64,000 nucleotides of DNA from Ramlibacter humi (GCF_004681975.1 NZ_SMLK01000001.1:1302001-1366000), one strand, 5' to 3'. Positions 36,321 to 46,182 are shown, counted from the first letter of the stretch. The notes: a model not told the origin generated them from the sequence alone. A program made the numbers and translations.

Positions 36321-37385
36321 ATGCCCTCCTCCTCCCGCGCGCCGAAACCTCCCTCCCATCCGCGGCGTTACGCGGTGATCGGCGCCGGCCTCGCCGGCAT
36401 CGCCTGCGCCCGCACGCTGGCCCAGGCCGGGCACGAAGTGCGCGTGCTCGAGCAGGCTTCGCAGGTGGGCGGCCGCATGGCCGGCGCCACCTCGCCCTTC
36501 GGCAGTTTCGATTCGGGCGCGCAGTACTTCACCGTGCGCGACGACCGCTTCCGCCGCGCACTCGAAACCACGCCCGCCGCGGTGCGGCCCTGGAACACCA
36601 ACGCCGTGCGCGTGCTCGACCCGCTGGGCCGCATCGCCGAAGCCGCCGAGCCCTCGCCGCAGACCCGCTGGGTGGGCGCGCCCGTCATGGACGCGCTGCC
36701 CCGCGAATGGGCCCGCCCGCTGGCCGACGCCCTCTCGCTGGACACGTTTGCCGAGCGCATCGAACCCGACGCGCTGGACACGCGCCGCTGGCAGGTGCGC
36801 ACGGCCGGCCCGCAAGGCGCCGTGCACGTGGAACCGGGCTTCGACGCGGTGCTGCTGGCCATTCCCGCGCCGCATGCCGCGGCGCTGCTGGAGCGGTCGC
36901 GTGTGGCGCCCGTGTTCGCGCAGAAGCTGGCGCAGGTGGACATCGCGCCGTGCTGGACCTTGATGCTCGCTTTCCCGCAGGCCGGCACCACGCCGCTGGG
37001 CCCGCAATGGAACGCCGCGCTCAGCAGCCACCACCGAGTGGCCTGGCTGGCGCGCGAATCCACGAAGCCGGGCCGCGAGCCGGTGGAACGCTGGACCGTG
37101 CAGGCCAGCCCCGCCTGGTCGGCCGAGCATTTCGGCGACGACGAAGCGCGCGTGACGGCCAAACTGCTGAAGGCTTTCGCCGAGATCACCGGCATCCGCG
37201 CCCAGCCCGCGCACACGCAGGCGCGCCGCTGGCGGCACGCCAAGACGCTCACGCCGCTGGGCCGCTCGCACCTGTGGGATTCGCAGGTGGGACTGGGCCT
37301 GTGCGGCGACTGGTGCCTGGGCCACCGCGTCGAGCACGCATTCGCCTCCGGGCTGGAACTGGCCCTCGCCGCCCTCGAGGGCTGA
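36321..37385 (+). CDS. FAD-dependent oxidoreductase (renalase/amine-oxidase-like)
   Basis: A 354-residue flavoprotein. The dinucleotide-binding motif [19 protein letters not shown] at about residues 19-37 is followed by [17 protein letters not shown] and the C-terminal [17 protein letters not shown] segment match the bacterial renalase-like NAD(P)/FAD-dependent family. Two ATGs are possible (36312, 36321). CACAAT (36308-36313) stands 7 bases before the second, which favours 36321 as a leaderless start. Substrate unknown. Confidence 0.8.
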   Translation: MPSSSRAPKPPSHPRRYAVIGAGLAGIACARTLAQAGHEVRVLEQASQVGGRMAGATSPFGSFDSGAQYFTVRDDRFRRALETTPAAVRPWNTNAVRVLDPLGRIAEAAEPSPQTRWVGAPVMDALPREWARPLADALSLDTFAERIEPDALDTRRWQVRTAGPQGAVHVEPGFDAVLLAIPAPHAAALLERSRVAPVFAQKLAQVDIAPCWTLMLAFPQAGTTPLGPQWNAALSSHHRVAWLARESTKPGREPVERWTVQASPAWSAEHFGDDEARVTAKLLKAFAEITGIRAQPAHTQARRWRHAKTLTPLGRSHLWDSQVGLGLCGDWCLGHRVEHAFASGLELALAALEG

Positions 37386-37395
37386 AGAGCGCGCC

Positions 37396-38277
37396 ATGGC
37401 GCCGTACCGTGGGCGCTTCGCGCCCTCCCCCACCGGGCCGCTGCATGCGGGCTCGCTGGTGGCGGCGCTGGCCAGCTGGCTGGATGCCCGCGCCAAGGGT
37501 GGCCGGTGGCTGGTGCGCATCGAGGACGTGGACGCGCCGCGCTGCGTGCCGGGCGCCGACCGCGAAATCCTGCGGCAGCTGGACGCCTGTGGCCTGCGGC
37601 CCGACGAACCGCCCGTGTGGCAATCCACCCGTGGCAGCGCCTACCAGGACGCGCTGGATTCGCTGGTCGCGAAGGGCGCCGCCTATCCCTGCGCCTGCTC
37701 GCGCAAGGACATCGAGGAAGCGCTGATCGCGCTGGGGCGCCCGCGCCGCCGCGGCGAGGAAGCGCCCTACCCCGGCACCTGCCGCGATGGGCTGCATGGC
37801 CGTCCGGCGCGCGCGTGGCGCTTGCGCGTGCCTCACGGCATGGTGCACTGGACCGATCGTCGCCTGGGGCCGCAATCGCAAGATGTCGCGCATGACGTGG
37901 GTGACTTCGTCCTGCGGCGCGCCGACGGCCTGTGGGCCTACCAACTGGCCGTGGTGGTGGATGACGCCGCCCAGGCCATCACCCACGTGGTCCGCGGCGA
38001 AGACCTCGCGGACAACACCGCGCGCCAGCTCGTGCTGCAGCGCGCCCTGGGCCTGCCAGCGCCGTCGTACCTGCACACGCCGCTGGTGCTGGGCGCCAAC
38101 GGCGAGAAGCTGTCGAAGCAGAACGGCGCGCAGGCGCTGGACCTGGCCGACCCGCTGGCGGCGCTGGATGCGGCTGCCGCCGTGCTCGGGCTGCGGAGCC
38201 ACGCCGCCGGCTGCACCCTCGATGGTGCATTGGCCGGATGGGCGGGGGCGTGGCCCTTTCTACAATCGGGGGCGTGA
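37396..38277 (+). CDS. gluQ: Glutamyl-Q tRNA(Asp) synthetase
   Basis: Attaches glutamate to queuosine in tRNA(Asp) position 34. 293 residues resembling the catalytic core of GluRS without the anticodon domain. Signature [18 protein letters not shown] replaces the HIGH motif; KLSKQNGA is the KMSKS-like motif; the zinc ligands are CAC...Y..C in YPCACSRKD and YPGTC. The stop overlaps the trmB start (GTGA). Confidence 0.93.
   Translation: MAPYRGRFAPSPTGPLHAGSLVAALASWLDARAKGGRWLVRIEDVDAPRCVPGADREILRQLDACGLRPDEPPVWQSTRGSAYQDALDSLVAKGAAYPCACSRKDIEEALIALGRPRRRGEEAPYPGTCRDGLHGRPARAWRLRVPHGMVHWTDRRLGPQSQDVAHDVGDFVLRRADGLWAYQLAVVVDDAAQAITHVVRGEDLADNTARQLVLQRALGLPAPSYLHTPLVLGANGEKLSKQNGAQALDLADPLAALDAAAAVLGLRSHAAGCTLDGALAGWAGAWPFLQSGA
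38261..38273 (+). promoter_or_regulatory. -10 element placed for leaderless trmB transcription
   Basis: TACAAT (38261-38266) lies inside the end of gluQ with exactly 7 bases to the trmB GTG at 38274. No -35 match is seen. The geometry matches that before dnaE and the FAD oxidoreductase gene. Confidence 0.45.
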
Positions 38278-39002
38278 GAGACACCGATTCCGAGCCGGCC
38301 GCCGCGGGCCAGCCGCCCGAAGGCGTGGCGCACCCGCGGGCGATCCGCAGTTTCGTGCGCCGCGCCGGCCGCACCACCGAAGGCCAGAAGCGCGCCTTCG
38401 GCGCCCTGGGCCCCAAGTACCTGCTGCCTTACCAGGCGCAGCCGGTGGACCTGGCGTCGGCGTTCGGCCGTGCCGCGCCCACCATCCTGGAGATCGGCTT
38501 CGGCATGGGCGAGGCCACGGCGCACATCGCGGGCCTGATGCCCGGCAACAATTTCCTGTGCTGCGAGGTGCACGAACCCGGCGTGGGCGCGCTGCTCAAG
38601 CGCATCGGCGAGCAGGGCCTGGCCAACATCCGCATCGTGCAGCACGACGCGGTGGAGGTGCTGGACCACATGCTGGCGCCCGCGTCCCTCGCCGGCGTGC
38701 ACGTTTTCTTCCCGGACCCGTGGCACAAGCTGCGCCACCACAAGCGCCGCCTGATCCAGCCGGCGCTGGTGGCGCGCCTTGCCTCGCGGCTGGCGCCGGG
38801 CGGCTACCTGCACTGCGCCACGGACTGGGAGCCTTATGCGCAGCAGATGCTGGAAGTGCTTGCTGGCGAGCCGCAGCTGCGCAACACTGCCGCGGGTTTC
38901 GCGCCGCGGCCGCCGTACCGCCCGCTCACCAAATTCGAGCAGCGCGGGCTGCGCCTGGGGCATGGCGTGTGGGACGTCGTTTTCACGCGCACGGGCATGT
39001 GA
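38274..39002 (+). CDS. trmB: tRNA (guanine-N7)-methyltransferase
   Basis: SAM-dependent m7G46 methyltransferase, 242 residues. Conserved motifs [16 protein letters not shown] (SAM site), [19 protein letters not shown] (catalytic Asp region) and the C-terminal [20 protein letters not shown] start at 38274 overlaps the gluQ stop. Grouping of two tRNA-modification genes here may be functional or incidental. Confidence 0.95.
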   Translation: MRDTDSEPAAAGQPPEGVAHPRAIRSFVRRAGRTTEGQKRAFGALGPKYLLPYQAQPVDLASAFGRAAPTILEIGFGMGEATAHIAGLMPGNNFLCCEVHEPGVGALLKRIGEQGLANIRIVQHDAVEVLDHMLAPASLAGVHVFFPDPWHKLRHHKRRLIQPALVARLASRLAPGGYLHCATDWEPYAQQMLEVLAGEPQLRNTAAGFAPRPPYRPLTKFEQRGLRLGHGVWDVVFTRTGM

Positions 39003-39069
39003 AAAAGCCGCATGACGGCCACGGCCGCCGCGCACGCCGTTTGCAGCCGGCTTGCGGCGGGTTAGCGTA

Positions 39070-39085
39070 TGGCATCAAGATTGCT
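39070..39085 (+). promoter_or_regulatory. Sigma-54 (RpoN) type promoter
   Basis: TGGCAT (39070-39075) and TTGCT (39081-39085) match the -24/-12 consensus TGGCAC-N5-TTGC, with exactly 10 bases between the invariant GG and GC. Transcription should start about 39096, just ahead of the AAGGAG ribosome site of the binding-protein gene. No enhancer-binding regulator is encoded nearby. Confidence 0.6.
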
Positions 39086-39111
39086 GTCGGGTAGAGGACG
39101 AAGGAGTGACC

Positions 39112-40254
39112 ATGGAAAGCAGACGCCAATTCGTGCTGGGCACCGCCGCCGCGGGCGCGCTGGCCTGGCTGCCCGCCACCGGCGCGTTGGCGCAGGCCAA
39201 GGGCAGCCGCAAGATCGTGCTGGGCCAGTCGGTGCCCCTCACCGGCGCGGCTGACCAGATCGGGCTGGCCTTCGCGGGCGGCTCCAAGCTGTATTTCGAC
39301 GCCTTCAACGGCGCCAAGAACAACCCGGGCTACACCTTCGAGCTGCGGCAGGTCGACGACGGTTACCAGCCGGCGAAGGCCGGCGAGAACGCCAAGAAGC
39401 TGCTGGCCGACGGCGCCGACCTGCTGTTCGGGTTCGTCGGCACCGCCAGCGCCGAAGCGGGCGCCGCGGTGGCCAAGCACGAAGGCGCGATCTTCTTCGC
39501 CCCCTTCGCCGCATCCGACGCGCTGCGTGGCGAAGCCGGTTCCGGCGTGTTCCACGTGCGCCCCAGCATGGCCGACGAGGCTTTCAAGATGGTGCGGCAC
39601 TGCGCCACGCTCGGGCAGACGCGCATCGCCGTGGTGGCCGAGGACGACGCCATGGGCCGCGCGGGGCTGGCCGCCGTCAACCAGGCCATCCAGGAGCTGA
39701 AGCTGGCGCCGCTGGTGGGCTCGGCCTTCGTGCCGGTCAACAGCGACAAGGTCGACGCCGCGGTGGCCGCGCTGGGCAAGGTGCAGCCGCAGGCCATCAT
39801 CCAGGTGTCGCTGTTCAACTCCACCGCCGCCTTCATCCGCAAGATGCGCAAGACGGGCTACGTGGGCTCGTTCCTGAACTTCTCGGTGGTGGGCATCGAC
39901 CCGCTGTTCGCGGCGCTGGGCAAGGAGATCAGCGGCGTGGTGGTGTCGCAGGTCGTGCCGTCGCCGCGCAGCTCGGCCACGCCCATCGTCAAGGAATACC
40001 TGGCCGCCATCGACAACTCCGACCAGACAGCGTCGTACGAAAGCCTGGAAGGCTTCATCGCCGCGAAGACCCTTTCGGAAGCCGTGCGCCGCTCGGGCAA
40101 GCCCGGCGACAAGGCCGCGCTGCAGAAGGCGATGGCGTCGATGACCGACTACGACGTGGGCGGCTTCCGCATCAACCTGCGTGCCGGCGTGCGCGATTCC
40201 GTGCGGTCCATCGACCTGGTGACCATCACGGCCGAAGGGAAGGTCGTGCGCTGA
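39112..40254 (+). CDS. Branched-chain amino-acid type ABC transporter substrate-binding protein
   Basis: A 380-residue periplasmic binding protein of the Leu/Ile/Val (Peripla_BP_6) family. The N-terminus MESRRQFVLGTAAAGALAWL is a Tat-type signal (SRRQFV). The mature protein starts near ALAQAKG; IVLGQSVPLTGAADQIG and YEPAKA-like YQPAKAGENAKKLL are family patterns. No permease or ATPase genes accompany it. ATG at 39112 has AAGGAG upstream. The ligand is unknown; a sigma-54 promoter would suggest nitrogen or amino-acid control. Confidence 0.88.
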   Translation: MESRRQFVLGTAAAGALAWLPATGALAQAKGSRKIVLGQSVPLTGAADQIGLAFAGGSKLYFDAFNGAKNNPGYTFELRQVDDGYQPAKAGENAKKLLADGADLLFGFVGTASAEAGAAVAKHEGAIFFAPFAASDALRGEAGSGVFHVRPSMADEAFKMVRHCATLGQTRIAVVAEDDAMGRAGLAAVNQAIQELKLAPLVGSAFVPVNSDKVDAAVAALGKVQPQAIIQVSLFNSTAAFIRKMRKTGYVGSFLNFSVVGIDPLFAALGKEISGVVVSQVVPSPRSSATPIVKEYLAAIDNSDQTASYESLEGFIAAKTLSEAVRRSGKPGDKAALQKAMASMTDYDVGGFRINLRAGVRDSVRSIDLVTITAEGKVVR

Positions 40255-40272
40255 ACGCGCACTGCTGAATAC

Positions 40273-40394
40273 GGGGTCCGCAGCGCAGAGGACGCAGAAA
40301 TTCGCAGAGGACGCAGAGAAGGCAAAGAAAAACCTTTTGGAGGTTTTCCTCTGCGTTCTCTGCGAATTTCTGCGTCCTCTGCGCTGCGGACCCC
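40273..40394. repeat. CGCAGAG-heptamer palindrome, copy B (near-perfect)
   Basis: A 122-base inverted repeat bounded by GGGGTCCGCA and TGCGGACCCC. The first 45 or so bases of each arm differ at only about two positions, so the single strand could form a very long hairpin. Arms contain repeated CGCAGAG units; the centre reads AAAGAAAAACCTTTTGGAGGTTTTCC. The centre is in the opposite orientation to copies A and C. It fills the gap between two converging genes and probably terminates transcription in both directions. Confidence 0.9.
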
Positions 40395-40399
40395 GCGTT

Positions 40400-41497
40400 T
40401 CAGGCCTTCAATTCCCGCGCCGAAATCTGGTACTTGAAGTCGTCCGGCGCATACGAATCGAAGCGCCCCTGCGCGTCTTCGGCCACCGGGTACATCATGA
40501 AACCCAGCGGGCCCAGGCGCGAGCCGGGCAGGCGCACGTCGTGCGCGCGGTTGTAGCCCACCCAGTTGCCTTCCCAGCCGCCGTACAGGCCGCGGTACAC
40601 CGGCGCCACCAGGGGGTGGTCTACCGTCTTGATCCACTGCGGCGTTTCCTGGCGCATCACCTTGGCGACGTCGGCCGGGTCCATGGCCACCCAGCCGCGC
40701 GACTGCAGGAACACCTCGGCGCGGCAGTGCTGCGCGCCCTTCAGGCTGGCGGAGTTGCTGCCCAGTTCCTTGTAGCCAAAAGCCGAAGGCGCCAGGCGCA
40801 GGCCGTACACGTCGTGCGCGGGCACGCCCACCGAACGGCACAGGCCGACGAACAGCGCGTTGATGTCCGCGCACTTGCCGCCCAGGTTGCCGGTCTCCAG
40901 CATGGTCTTGATGTCGCCTTCGCCGCAGCCGCGCACCGCGGGTTCGCGGAAGGCGTTGGCCACCACCCAGTCGTACAGGCGGCGCACCTTGTCTTCGTCG
41001 GTGCGCGCGTCGCCGACCGCCTTGCGCGCCGTGTCGCGCACGATGCCGTCGGTGGGGATCAGCGTCGTGGGCTGCAGCGCGTGGGCCAGGGTGTCGCGGT
41101 CTTCCTTCACCGCCTGGCGATGCGACCAGTCCACCGCACGGTCGCGGGTGCGCACGCGCGTGGTGAGCTCGACAAAAGGCTGCGCCGCCGCCGTGTCGAA
41201 ATCGACGCGCAGCATGCGCGCGCCTTCCACGCCATCGGACACGCGCTCGGCCCTGCCGTTGGTGGCGAAGCTGCTCTCCAGCGACTGCTGCCAATCGGTG
41301 TCCAGCGAAGGGATGGGCACCCACACGCGGCTGGCCCCCTGGGCCAGCGCGGGCTCCACGCGGGTGGTGAGCTCGAACGTGCGCCAGCCGCCCTGCCGCG
41401 GCTGGAAGCGGCGCTCCTGCGCGGTGGCGAGCGTGGGCAGGGCCAGCCCGGCGGCGATGCTGCCGGTGGCGGTGAGGAAATCGCGGCGGTTGTGCAT
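40400..41497 (-). CDS. Transglutaminase-like cysteine peptidase domain protein, exported
   Basis: A 365-residue protein with a Tat-type signal (MHNRRDFLTATGSIAAGLAL, NRRDFL). The transglutaminase core (about residues 180-290) has a Cys/His/Asp triad: GGKCADINALFVGLCRS, HCRAEVFLQSRGW and AMDPADV. Family members are peptidases or of unknown activity in bacteria. It is third in the alaS-tlpA operon, 2 bases after the tlpA-like gene. Confidence 0.85.
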   Translation of the reverse strand: MHNRRDFLTATGSIAAGLALPTLATAQERRFQPRQGGWRTFELTTRVEPALAQGASRVWVPIPSLDTDWQQSLESSFATNGRAERVSDGVEGARMLRVDFDTAAAQPFVELTTRVRTRDRAVDWSHRQAVKEDRDTLAHALQPTTLIPTDGIVRDTARKAVGDARTDEDKVRRLYDWVVANAFREPAVRGCGEGDIKTMLETGNLGGKCADINALFVGLCRSVGVPAHDVYGLRLAPSAFGYKELGSNSASLKGAQHCRAEVFLQSRGWVAMDPADVAKVMRQETPQWIKTVDHPLVAPVYRGLYGGWEGNWVGYNRAHDVRLPGSRLGPLGFMMYPVAEDAQGRFDSYAPDDFKYQISARELKA

Positions 41498-41499
41498 GG

Positions 41500-42012
41500 T
41501 CAGCTCCAGAGGCTTTCGACCAGCCGCGCGGCTTCCGGGCTGGTCCAGTCGTATTCGCCGCGCACGCGCCAGCGCGCGCGGCCGCGGGCATCGAAGCCCA
41601 CGGTGGTGGGGAATTGCTTGACGCCCCAGGCCGCCGCGCCCTCGCCCATGGGGTCGAGCAGCAGCGGCTGGCCCGGCGCCCAGCCGGCTTCGCGCACGTA
41701 CTTCTGCACGGTGGCCAGGCGCTCCTTGAAGTTCACCAGCTGCAGCGACAGCTTGTCGCCGTAGAAGTCCGGCAGCGATTGCAGCAGCGGCATCTCGGCC
41801 CGGCACGGCGGGCACCAGGTGGCCCAGAAATTGACGATGGTGGCGCGGCCCGCGGCGGGCACCGGCACCTTGCGGCCTTCCGCGTCGGCCACCGACAGGG
41901 CCGCCAGCGTGCCCGGGGCGGTGTCGATCTGCGCCGCGAGCGCGGCGAACGGCGCGAGCACGGCCGAAGCGACCAGCGCGCGGCGCGTCAGCCGCTCGGT
42001 GCCCTGCATCAT
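41500..42012 (-). CDS. TlpA-family thiol:disulfide oxidoreductase
   Basis: A 170-residue thioredoxin-fold protein with an N-terminal signal/anchor ([18 protein letters not shown]) and the redox motif [15 protein letters not shown] (CPPC). It should act in the periplasm, reducing or oxidising cysteines of envelope proteins; the Cys-containing transglutaminase encoded next is a possible partner. ATG at 42012 overlaps the alaS stop (ATGA). Confidence 0.9.
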   Translation of the reverse strand: MMQGTERLTRRALVASAVLAPFAALAAQIDTAPGTLAALSVADAEGRKVPVPAAGRATIVNFWATWCPPCRAEMPLLQSLPDFYGDKLSLQLVNFKERLATVQKYVREAGWAPGQPLLLDPMGEGAAAWGVKQFPTTVGFDARGRARWRVRGEYDWTSPEAARLVESLWS

Positions 42013-44720
42013 GCGCGGTCCGCCACCCATTGCTGCACCGACTTCAGCGCGCCCGGCAGCTTGCTGGCGTCGGTGCCGCCGGCCATCGCCATGTCGGGCT
42101 TGCCGCCGCCCTTGCCGCCCACCTGCTGGGCGACGAAGTTCACCAGCTCGCCGGCCTTCACCTGGCCCATGCGGTCGGCCGTGACGCCGGCGGCGATCTG
42201 CACCTTGCCGCCGTCCACCGCCGCCAGCACGATGGCCGCGGTCTTGAGCTTGTCCTTCAGCTTGTCCATGGTGTCGCGCAGCGTCTTCGCGTCGGCGCCC
42301 TGCAGCGTGGCAGCCAGCACCTTGATGCCCTTGACCTCCACCGCCTGGCTCACCAGCTCGTCGCCCTGCGAGGAAGCCAGCTTGCCCTTGAGCTGCGCCA
42401 CTTCCTTTTCCAGCGTGCGCACCTGCTCCAGCACCTGGCCGATGCGCGACTGCAGCTCGGGCACGGGCGCCTTCAGCGACGCGGCGGCGCTCTGCACCGT
42501 GGCTTCCACCTGCTGCAGGTAGGCCAGCGCGTTGGCACCGGTGACCGCTTCCACGCGGCGGATGCCGGCGGCCACGCCGCCTTCGCTCACGATCTTGAAC
42601 AGGCCGATGTCGCCGGTGCGCTGCACATGCGTGCCGCCGCAAAGTTCGCGGCTGGTGCCGATGTCCAGCACGCGCACGGTGTCGCCGTACTTCTCGCCGA
42701 ACAGCATCATCGCGCCGGTGGCCTTGGCGGCCTCGATGTCCATCACGCGCGCCAGCGTCGGCTGGTTGGCGAGGATTTCCTCGTTCACACGGCGCTCGAT
42801 CTCGCGCACCTGGTCTTCGTTCACCGGGCTGTTGTGGGTGAAGTCGAAACGGGTCTTGTCGGCATCGACCAGCGAGCCCTTCTGCTGCACGTGGCCGCCC
42901 AGCACCTCGCGCAGCGCCTTGTGCATCAGGTGCGTGACGCTGTGGTTGCGCATGGTGGCCTGGCGGCGCGCCACGTCCACCTGCGCCTTCACCGCGTCGC
43001 CCACCTTCAGCGTGCCCTGCGACATCTGGCCGTGGTGGCCGTACACGTCGGCCTTGATCTTCTGCGTGTCTTCCACGCCGAACTGCACGCCTTCGGCCGC
43101 CAGCGCGCCGCTGTCGCCCACCTGGCCGCCGGACTCGGCGTAGAACGGCGTGGTGTCCAGCACCACGACGCCGGCTTCACCGCGCGTGAGCTGCTGCACG
43201 GGCGTGCCGTCCTTGTACAGGGCGACCACCTTCGCGGGCTCTTCCAGCCTCTCGTAGCCGGTGAACGGGTGGCCCGAGCCGGTGTATTCCAGCGCGCGGT
43301 CCATCTTGAACTTGCCAGCGGCGCGGCCCGCGGCCTTCTGCTTTTCCATCGCGGCGTCGAAGCCCGCGGTGTCGACGGTGAAGCCGCGCTCGCGGCCCAC
43401 GTCCTGCGTCAGGTCGAGCGGAAAGCCGTAGGTGTCGTGCAGCTTGAACGCCACTTCGCCGGGCAGGACCTTGGTCCGGGAAAGGGCAACGCGCTGTGCA
43501 ACCTCATCCGTTCGGGCTGTCGAAGCCTGGGCGCGGCCTTCGACAGGCTCAGCCCGAACGGAGGACAGCGCGGCGTCCAGGATCTCCATCCCCGTGCCCA
43601 GCGTCTCGAAGAAGCGCTCTTCCTCGGCCTTCAGCGTTTCCATCACGCGCTTTTCTTCCGCCTGCAGGCGCGGGTAGGCGGTGCCCATCAGCTTCACCAG
43701 GTCGGGCACCAGCTTGTGGAAGAACGGCTGCTTGCGGCCCAGCTTGTAGCCGTGGCGGATGGCGCGGCGGATGATGCGGCGCTGAACGTAGCCGCGGCCT
43801 TCGTTGCTGGGGATCACGCCGTCGCTGACCAGGAAGGCGGTGGCGCGGACATGGTCGGCGATGACGCGCAGCGACGGGTTGTTCAGGTCCTTCTCACCGG
43901 TCTCGCGCGCGGCGGCGGCGATCAGCTTCTCGAAGATGTCGATCTCGTAGTTGCTGTGCACGTGCTGCAGGATGGCCGCCAGGCGCTCCAGGCCCATGCC
44001 GGTGTCCACGCAGGGCGCGGGCAGCTTCACCACGCTGCCGTCCGGCTGCATGTCGAACTGCATGAACACGTGGTTCCAGATCTCGATGAAGCGGTCGCCG
44101 TCCTCGCCGGGGCTGCCGGGCGGGCCGCCGGGGATGTGCTCGCCATGGTCGTAGAAGATCTCCGAGCACGGGCCGCAGGGGCCGGTGTCGGCCATCATCC
44201 AGAAGTTGTCGCTCTTGTACTTGCCGCCCTTGTTGTCGCCGATGCGGATGACGCGGTCGGCGGGCAGGCCGATCTCCTTGGTCCAGATGTCGAAGGCCTC
44301 GTCGTCCTCGTGGTACACGGTGGCAAGCAGCCTTTCCTTCGGCAGCTTATAGACCTCGGTCAGCAGCTCCCAGCCCCACTTGAGCGACTCGCGCTTGAAG
44401 TAGTCGCCGAAGCTCCAGTTGCCCAGCATCTCGAAGAACGTGTGGTGGCGCGCGGTGTAGCCCACGTTCTCCAGGTCGTTGTGCTTGCCGCCGGCCCGCA
44501 GGCAGGCTTGCACCGAGGCGGCACGCACGTACGGGCGCTTGTCGGTGCCCAGGAACACGTCCTTGAACTGCACCATGCCCGAGTTGGTGAACATCAGCGT
44601 GGGGTCGTTGCCCGGCACGAGCGGGCTGGACTCGACGACCGTGTGCCCCTTGCTGGCGAAGAACTGGAGGAAGGTCTTGCGGATCTCGGCGACGGTGACG
44701 GGCGGCTTGGAGGAGGTCAT
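42009..44720 (-). CDS. alaS: Alanyl-tRNA synthetase with a repeat-derived in-frame insertion
   Basis: Charges tRNA(Ala); 903 residues, about 25 longer than typical. Class II motifs include [19 protein letters not shown] and [11 protein letters not shown]; the editing domain has [11 protein letters not shown] and CGGTHV zinc ligands; a coiled coil and C-Ala domain end the protein. Between LDAAL and [20 protein letters not shown] it carries an extra segment including [20 protein letters not shown] (residues 387-406), encoded by a palindromic repeat at 43508-43562. E. coli AlaRS has about 7 residues there. ATG at 44720 lacks a strong ribosome site. Confidence 0.96.
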   Translation of the reverse strand: MTSSKPPVTVAEIRKTFLQFFASKGHTVVESSPLVPGNDPTLMFTNSGMVQFKDVFLGTDKRPYVRAASVQACLRAGGKHNDLENVGYTARHHTFFEMLGNWSFGDYFKRESLKWGWELLTEVYKLPKERLLATVYHEDDEAFDIWTKEIGLPADRVIRIGDNKGGKYKSDNFWMMADTGPCGPCSEIFYDHGEHIPGGPPGSPGEDGDRFIEIWNHVFMQFDMQPDGSVVKLPAPCVDTGMGLERLAAILQHVHSNYEIDIFEKLIAAAARETGEKDLNNPSLRVIADHVRATAFLVSDGVIPSNEGRGYVQRRIIRRAIRHGYKLGRKQPFFHKLVPDLVKLMGTAYPRLQAEEKRVMETLKAEEERFFETLGTGMEILDAALSSVRAEPVEGRAQASTARTDEVAQRVALSRTKVLPGEVAFKLHDTYGFPLDLTQDVGRERGFTVDTAGFDAAMEKQKAAGRAAGKFKMDRALEYTGSGHPFTGYERLEEPAKVVALYKDGTPVQQLTRGEAGVVVLDTTPFYAESGGQVGDSGALAAEGVQFGVEDTQKIKADVYGHHGQMSQGTLKVGDAVKAQVDVARRQATMRNHSVTHLMHKALREVLGGHVQQKGSLVDADKTRFDFTHNSPVNEDQVREIERRVNEEILANQPTLARVMDIEAAKATGAMMLFGEKYGDTVRVLDIGTSRELCGGTHVQRTGDIGLFKIVSEGGVAAGIRRVEAVTGANALAYLQQVEATVQSAAASLKAPVPELQSRIGQVLEQVRTLEKEVAQLKGKLASSQGDELVSQAVEVKGIKVLAATLQGADAKTLRDTMDKLKDKLKTAAIVLAAVDGGKVQIAAGVTADRMGQVKAGELVNFVAQQVGGKGGGKPDMAMAGGTDASKLPGALKSVQQWVADRA
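43508..43562. repeat. Palindromic repeat (TTCGGGCTGAGC...GTCGAAGG family) inside alaS
   Basis: TCCGTTCGGGCTGTCGAAGCC (left arm, from 43508) and its near inverse (43535-43562, GGCCTTCGAC...CCGAACGGA) form a palindrome; the left arm lacks the 6 bases GAGCCT present in the right arm. This is the widespread proteobacterial repeat whose translation in one frame gives VRAEPVEG. It is in frame with alaS and adds roughly 24 residues. Confidence 0.88.
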
Positions 44721-44795
44721 GTGGTCTGGCTGGGGCTGGCAGCAGTCGTCGCGCCGGCCCGGAAGGAACCCACGCACGCGCGCGCGAAGCGTGGG

Positions 44796-44801
44796 ATTTT
44801 A
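44796..44801 (-). promoter_or_regulatory. Possible -10 element of alaS
   Basis: TAAAAT on the minus strand (44801-44796) would start transcription near 44789, giving a leader of about 69 bases. The -35 position would fall inside the palindromic element at 44810-44943 and shows no consensus. Confidence 0.35.
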
Positions 44802-44809
44802 AGCGGGAT

Positions 44810-44943
44810 CGGGCGCGGACTCCCTTACGCAGAGAACGCGGAGGTCACGCAGAGATCGCAGAGGAAACCTCAATGGTTTTCCTTGCCTTCTCCGCGTCCT
44901 CTGCGCTTCCTCCGCGTTCTCTGCGTAAGGGAGTCCGCGCCCG
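44810..44943. repeat. CGCAGAG-heptamer palindrome, copy C (variant ends)
   Basis: A 134-base inverted repeat whose outer 35 bases on each side are perfect complements, starting CGGGCGCGGACTCCC and continuing through ACGCAGAGAACGCGGAGG. The ends differ from copies A and B (GGGGTCC), but the heptamers and the centre GAGGAAACCTCAATGG...CCTTGCCTTC match copy A in the same orientation. It lies between the MFS gene and alaS, reaching within 7 bases of the MFS stop. Confidence 0.88.
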
Positions 44944-44949
44944 AATTCG

Positions 44950-46182
44950 TCAGGCCGCGGCAGCGGCCGCAGGCGGCCGGGCGCTGGGCGCGAAGGCGAA
45001 AGCCATTTGCGCAATGCCCGCCGCCAGCCCCACGGCCACGCCGATCTGCCAGGCGAGCGTGTAGTTGCCCAGCGCGTCGTACAGCAGCCCACCGCCGAAC
45101 GCGCCGGTGAAGCTGCCGAACTGGTGGCTGACGAAAGCCACGCCGCCCAACATGGCCTGCCACTTCAGGCCGAAGCGGTCGACGATCCAGCCGGCCACCA
45201 GTGGGCCCACGCCCAGCCACAGGAACCCCATGATCGAAGCGAACACCAGCGTGCCACTGGGCGTGGGCGGCGACATGAAGTACCAGACCAGCGTGAGCGA
45301 GCGCAGGAAATAGATCATCCCGAGCAGCAGCAGCTTGTTCCAGCGGCCACCGGCCCAGCCGAAGAACAGGCTGCCCAGCACGTTGAACGCGCCGATGCAG
45401 CCCAGCGCCTGCGCGCTGAGCATGGGGTCCATGCCGCAGATCTCCAGGTACGCCGGCAGGTGCGTGGTCAGGAAGATCAGCTGCATGCCGCAGACGAAGT
45501 ACGCCACGGCCATCACGACGAAAGGCAGGCTGGAGAAGGCCGCGCGCAGGGCGTCGCCGGCCGAGCCTTCGACGCCGCCCGATACCGCGGCCGGCGCGGG
45601 CTGCGAATCACCGCGGCTGGCGAACCACGCCGCGGGCAGCATCGCCAGCGCCATCACCGCGAAGCCGATCAGCCCCACGCGCCAGCCCCACTGCTGCATC
45701 AGCATCTGCCCCACCGGCGCGGCGATCATCGCGCCCAGCGAACCGGCGGCCGAGACGATGCCCAGCACCGTGCTGCGAACTGCCGCGGGCACCGCGCGAG
45801 CGGCGACGGCCATCGAGAGAGCAGGACCGGTGCAGGCCATCGAGAACCCGATGGCCAGGCCCGCGCCCACGATCACCGGCACCAGGCCGTGCGCGGAAGC
45901 GAGCAGCAGCAGGCCCGCCAGGTACAGGATGGAGCCGCCGATCATCAGGGGCCGGTAGCCCACGCGCACCGCCAGCGCGCCGGCGAAAGGCTGCAGGACG
46001 CCCCACGCCAGGTTCTGCACAGCCACGGCAAGGGTGAACTGCGCGACCGGGATCGCGATGTCGCGGGTGAGGCTGGGCATGAAGATGCCCAGGCTCTGCC
46101 GCAGGCCCATGGCCAGGCTGAGCATCAGCGAAGCACCGACGAGGAGCGGCAGCGCGGGGCGCAAGGCGGCGAGGCGGGACAT
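44950..46182 (-). CDS. Major facilitator superfamily transporter
   Basis: A 410-residue protein with 12 predicted membrane helices. N-terminal RQSLGIFMPSLTRDI and the sequence FGWAGGRWNKLLLLGMIYFLRS in the middle resemble oxalate/formate- or monocarboxylate-type MFS members. The substrate cannot be deduced. ATG at 46182. It is encoded upstream of alaS on the same strand but separated by the palindrome. Confidence 0.88.
   Translation of the reverse strand: MSRLAALRPALPLLVGASLMLSLAMGLRQSLGIFMPSLTRDIAIPVAQFTLAVAVQNLAWGVLQPFAGALAVRVGYRPLMIGGSILYLAGLLLLASAHGLVPVIVGAGLAIGFSMACTGPALSMAVAARAVPAAVRSTVLGIVSAAGSLGAMIAAPVGQMLMQQWGWRVGLIGFAVMALAMLPAAWFASRGDSQPAPAAVSGGVEGSAGDALRAAFSSLPFVVMAVAYFVCGMQLIFLTTHLPAYLEICGMDPMLSAQALGCIGAFNVLGSLFFGWAGGRWNKLLLLGMIYFLRSLTLVWYFMSPPTPSGTLVFASIMGFLWLGVGPLVAGWIVDRFGLKWQAMLGGVAFVSHQFGSFTGAFGGGLLYDALGNYTLAWQIGVAVGLAAGIAQMAFAFAPSARPPAAAAAA

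Noticed and set aside
40273-40394. CGCAGAG repeats considered as a CRISPR array
   Set aside because: Units are 7 bases without unique spacers and form an inverted repeat, not direct repeats of 25-40 bases; no cas genes.
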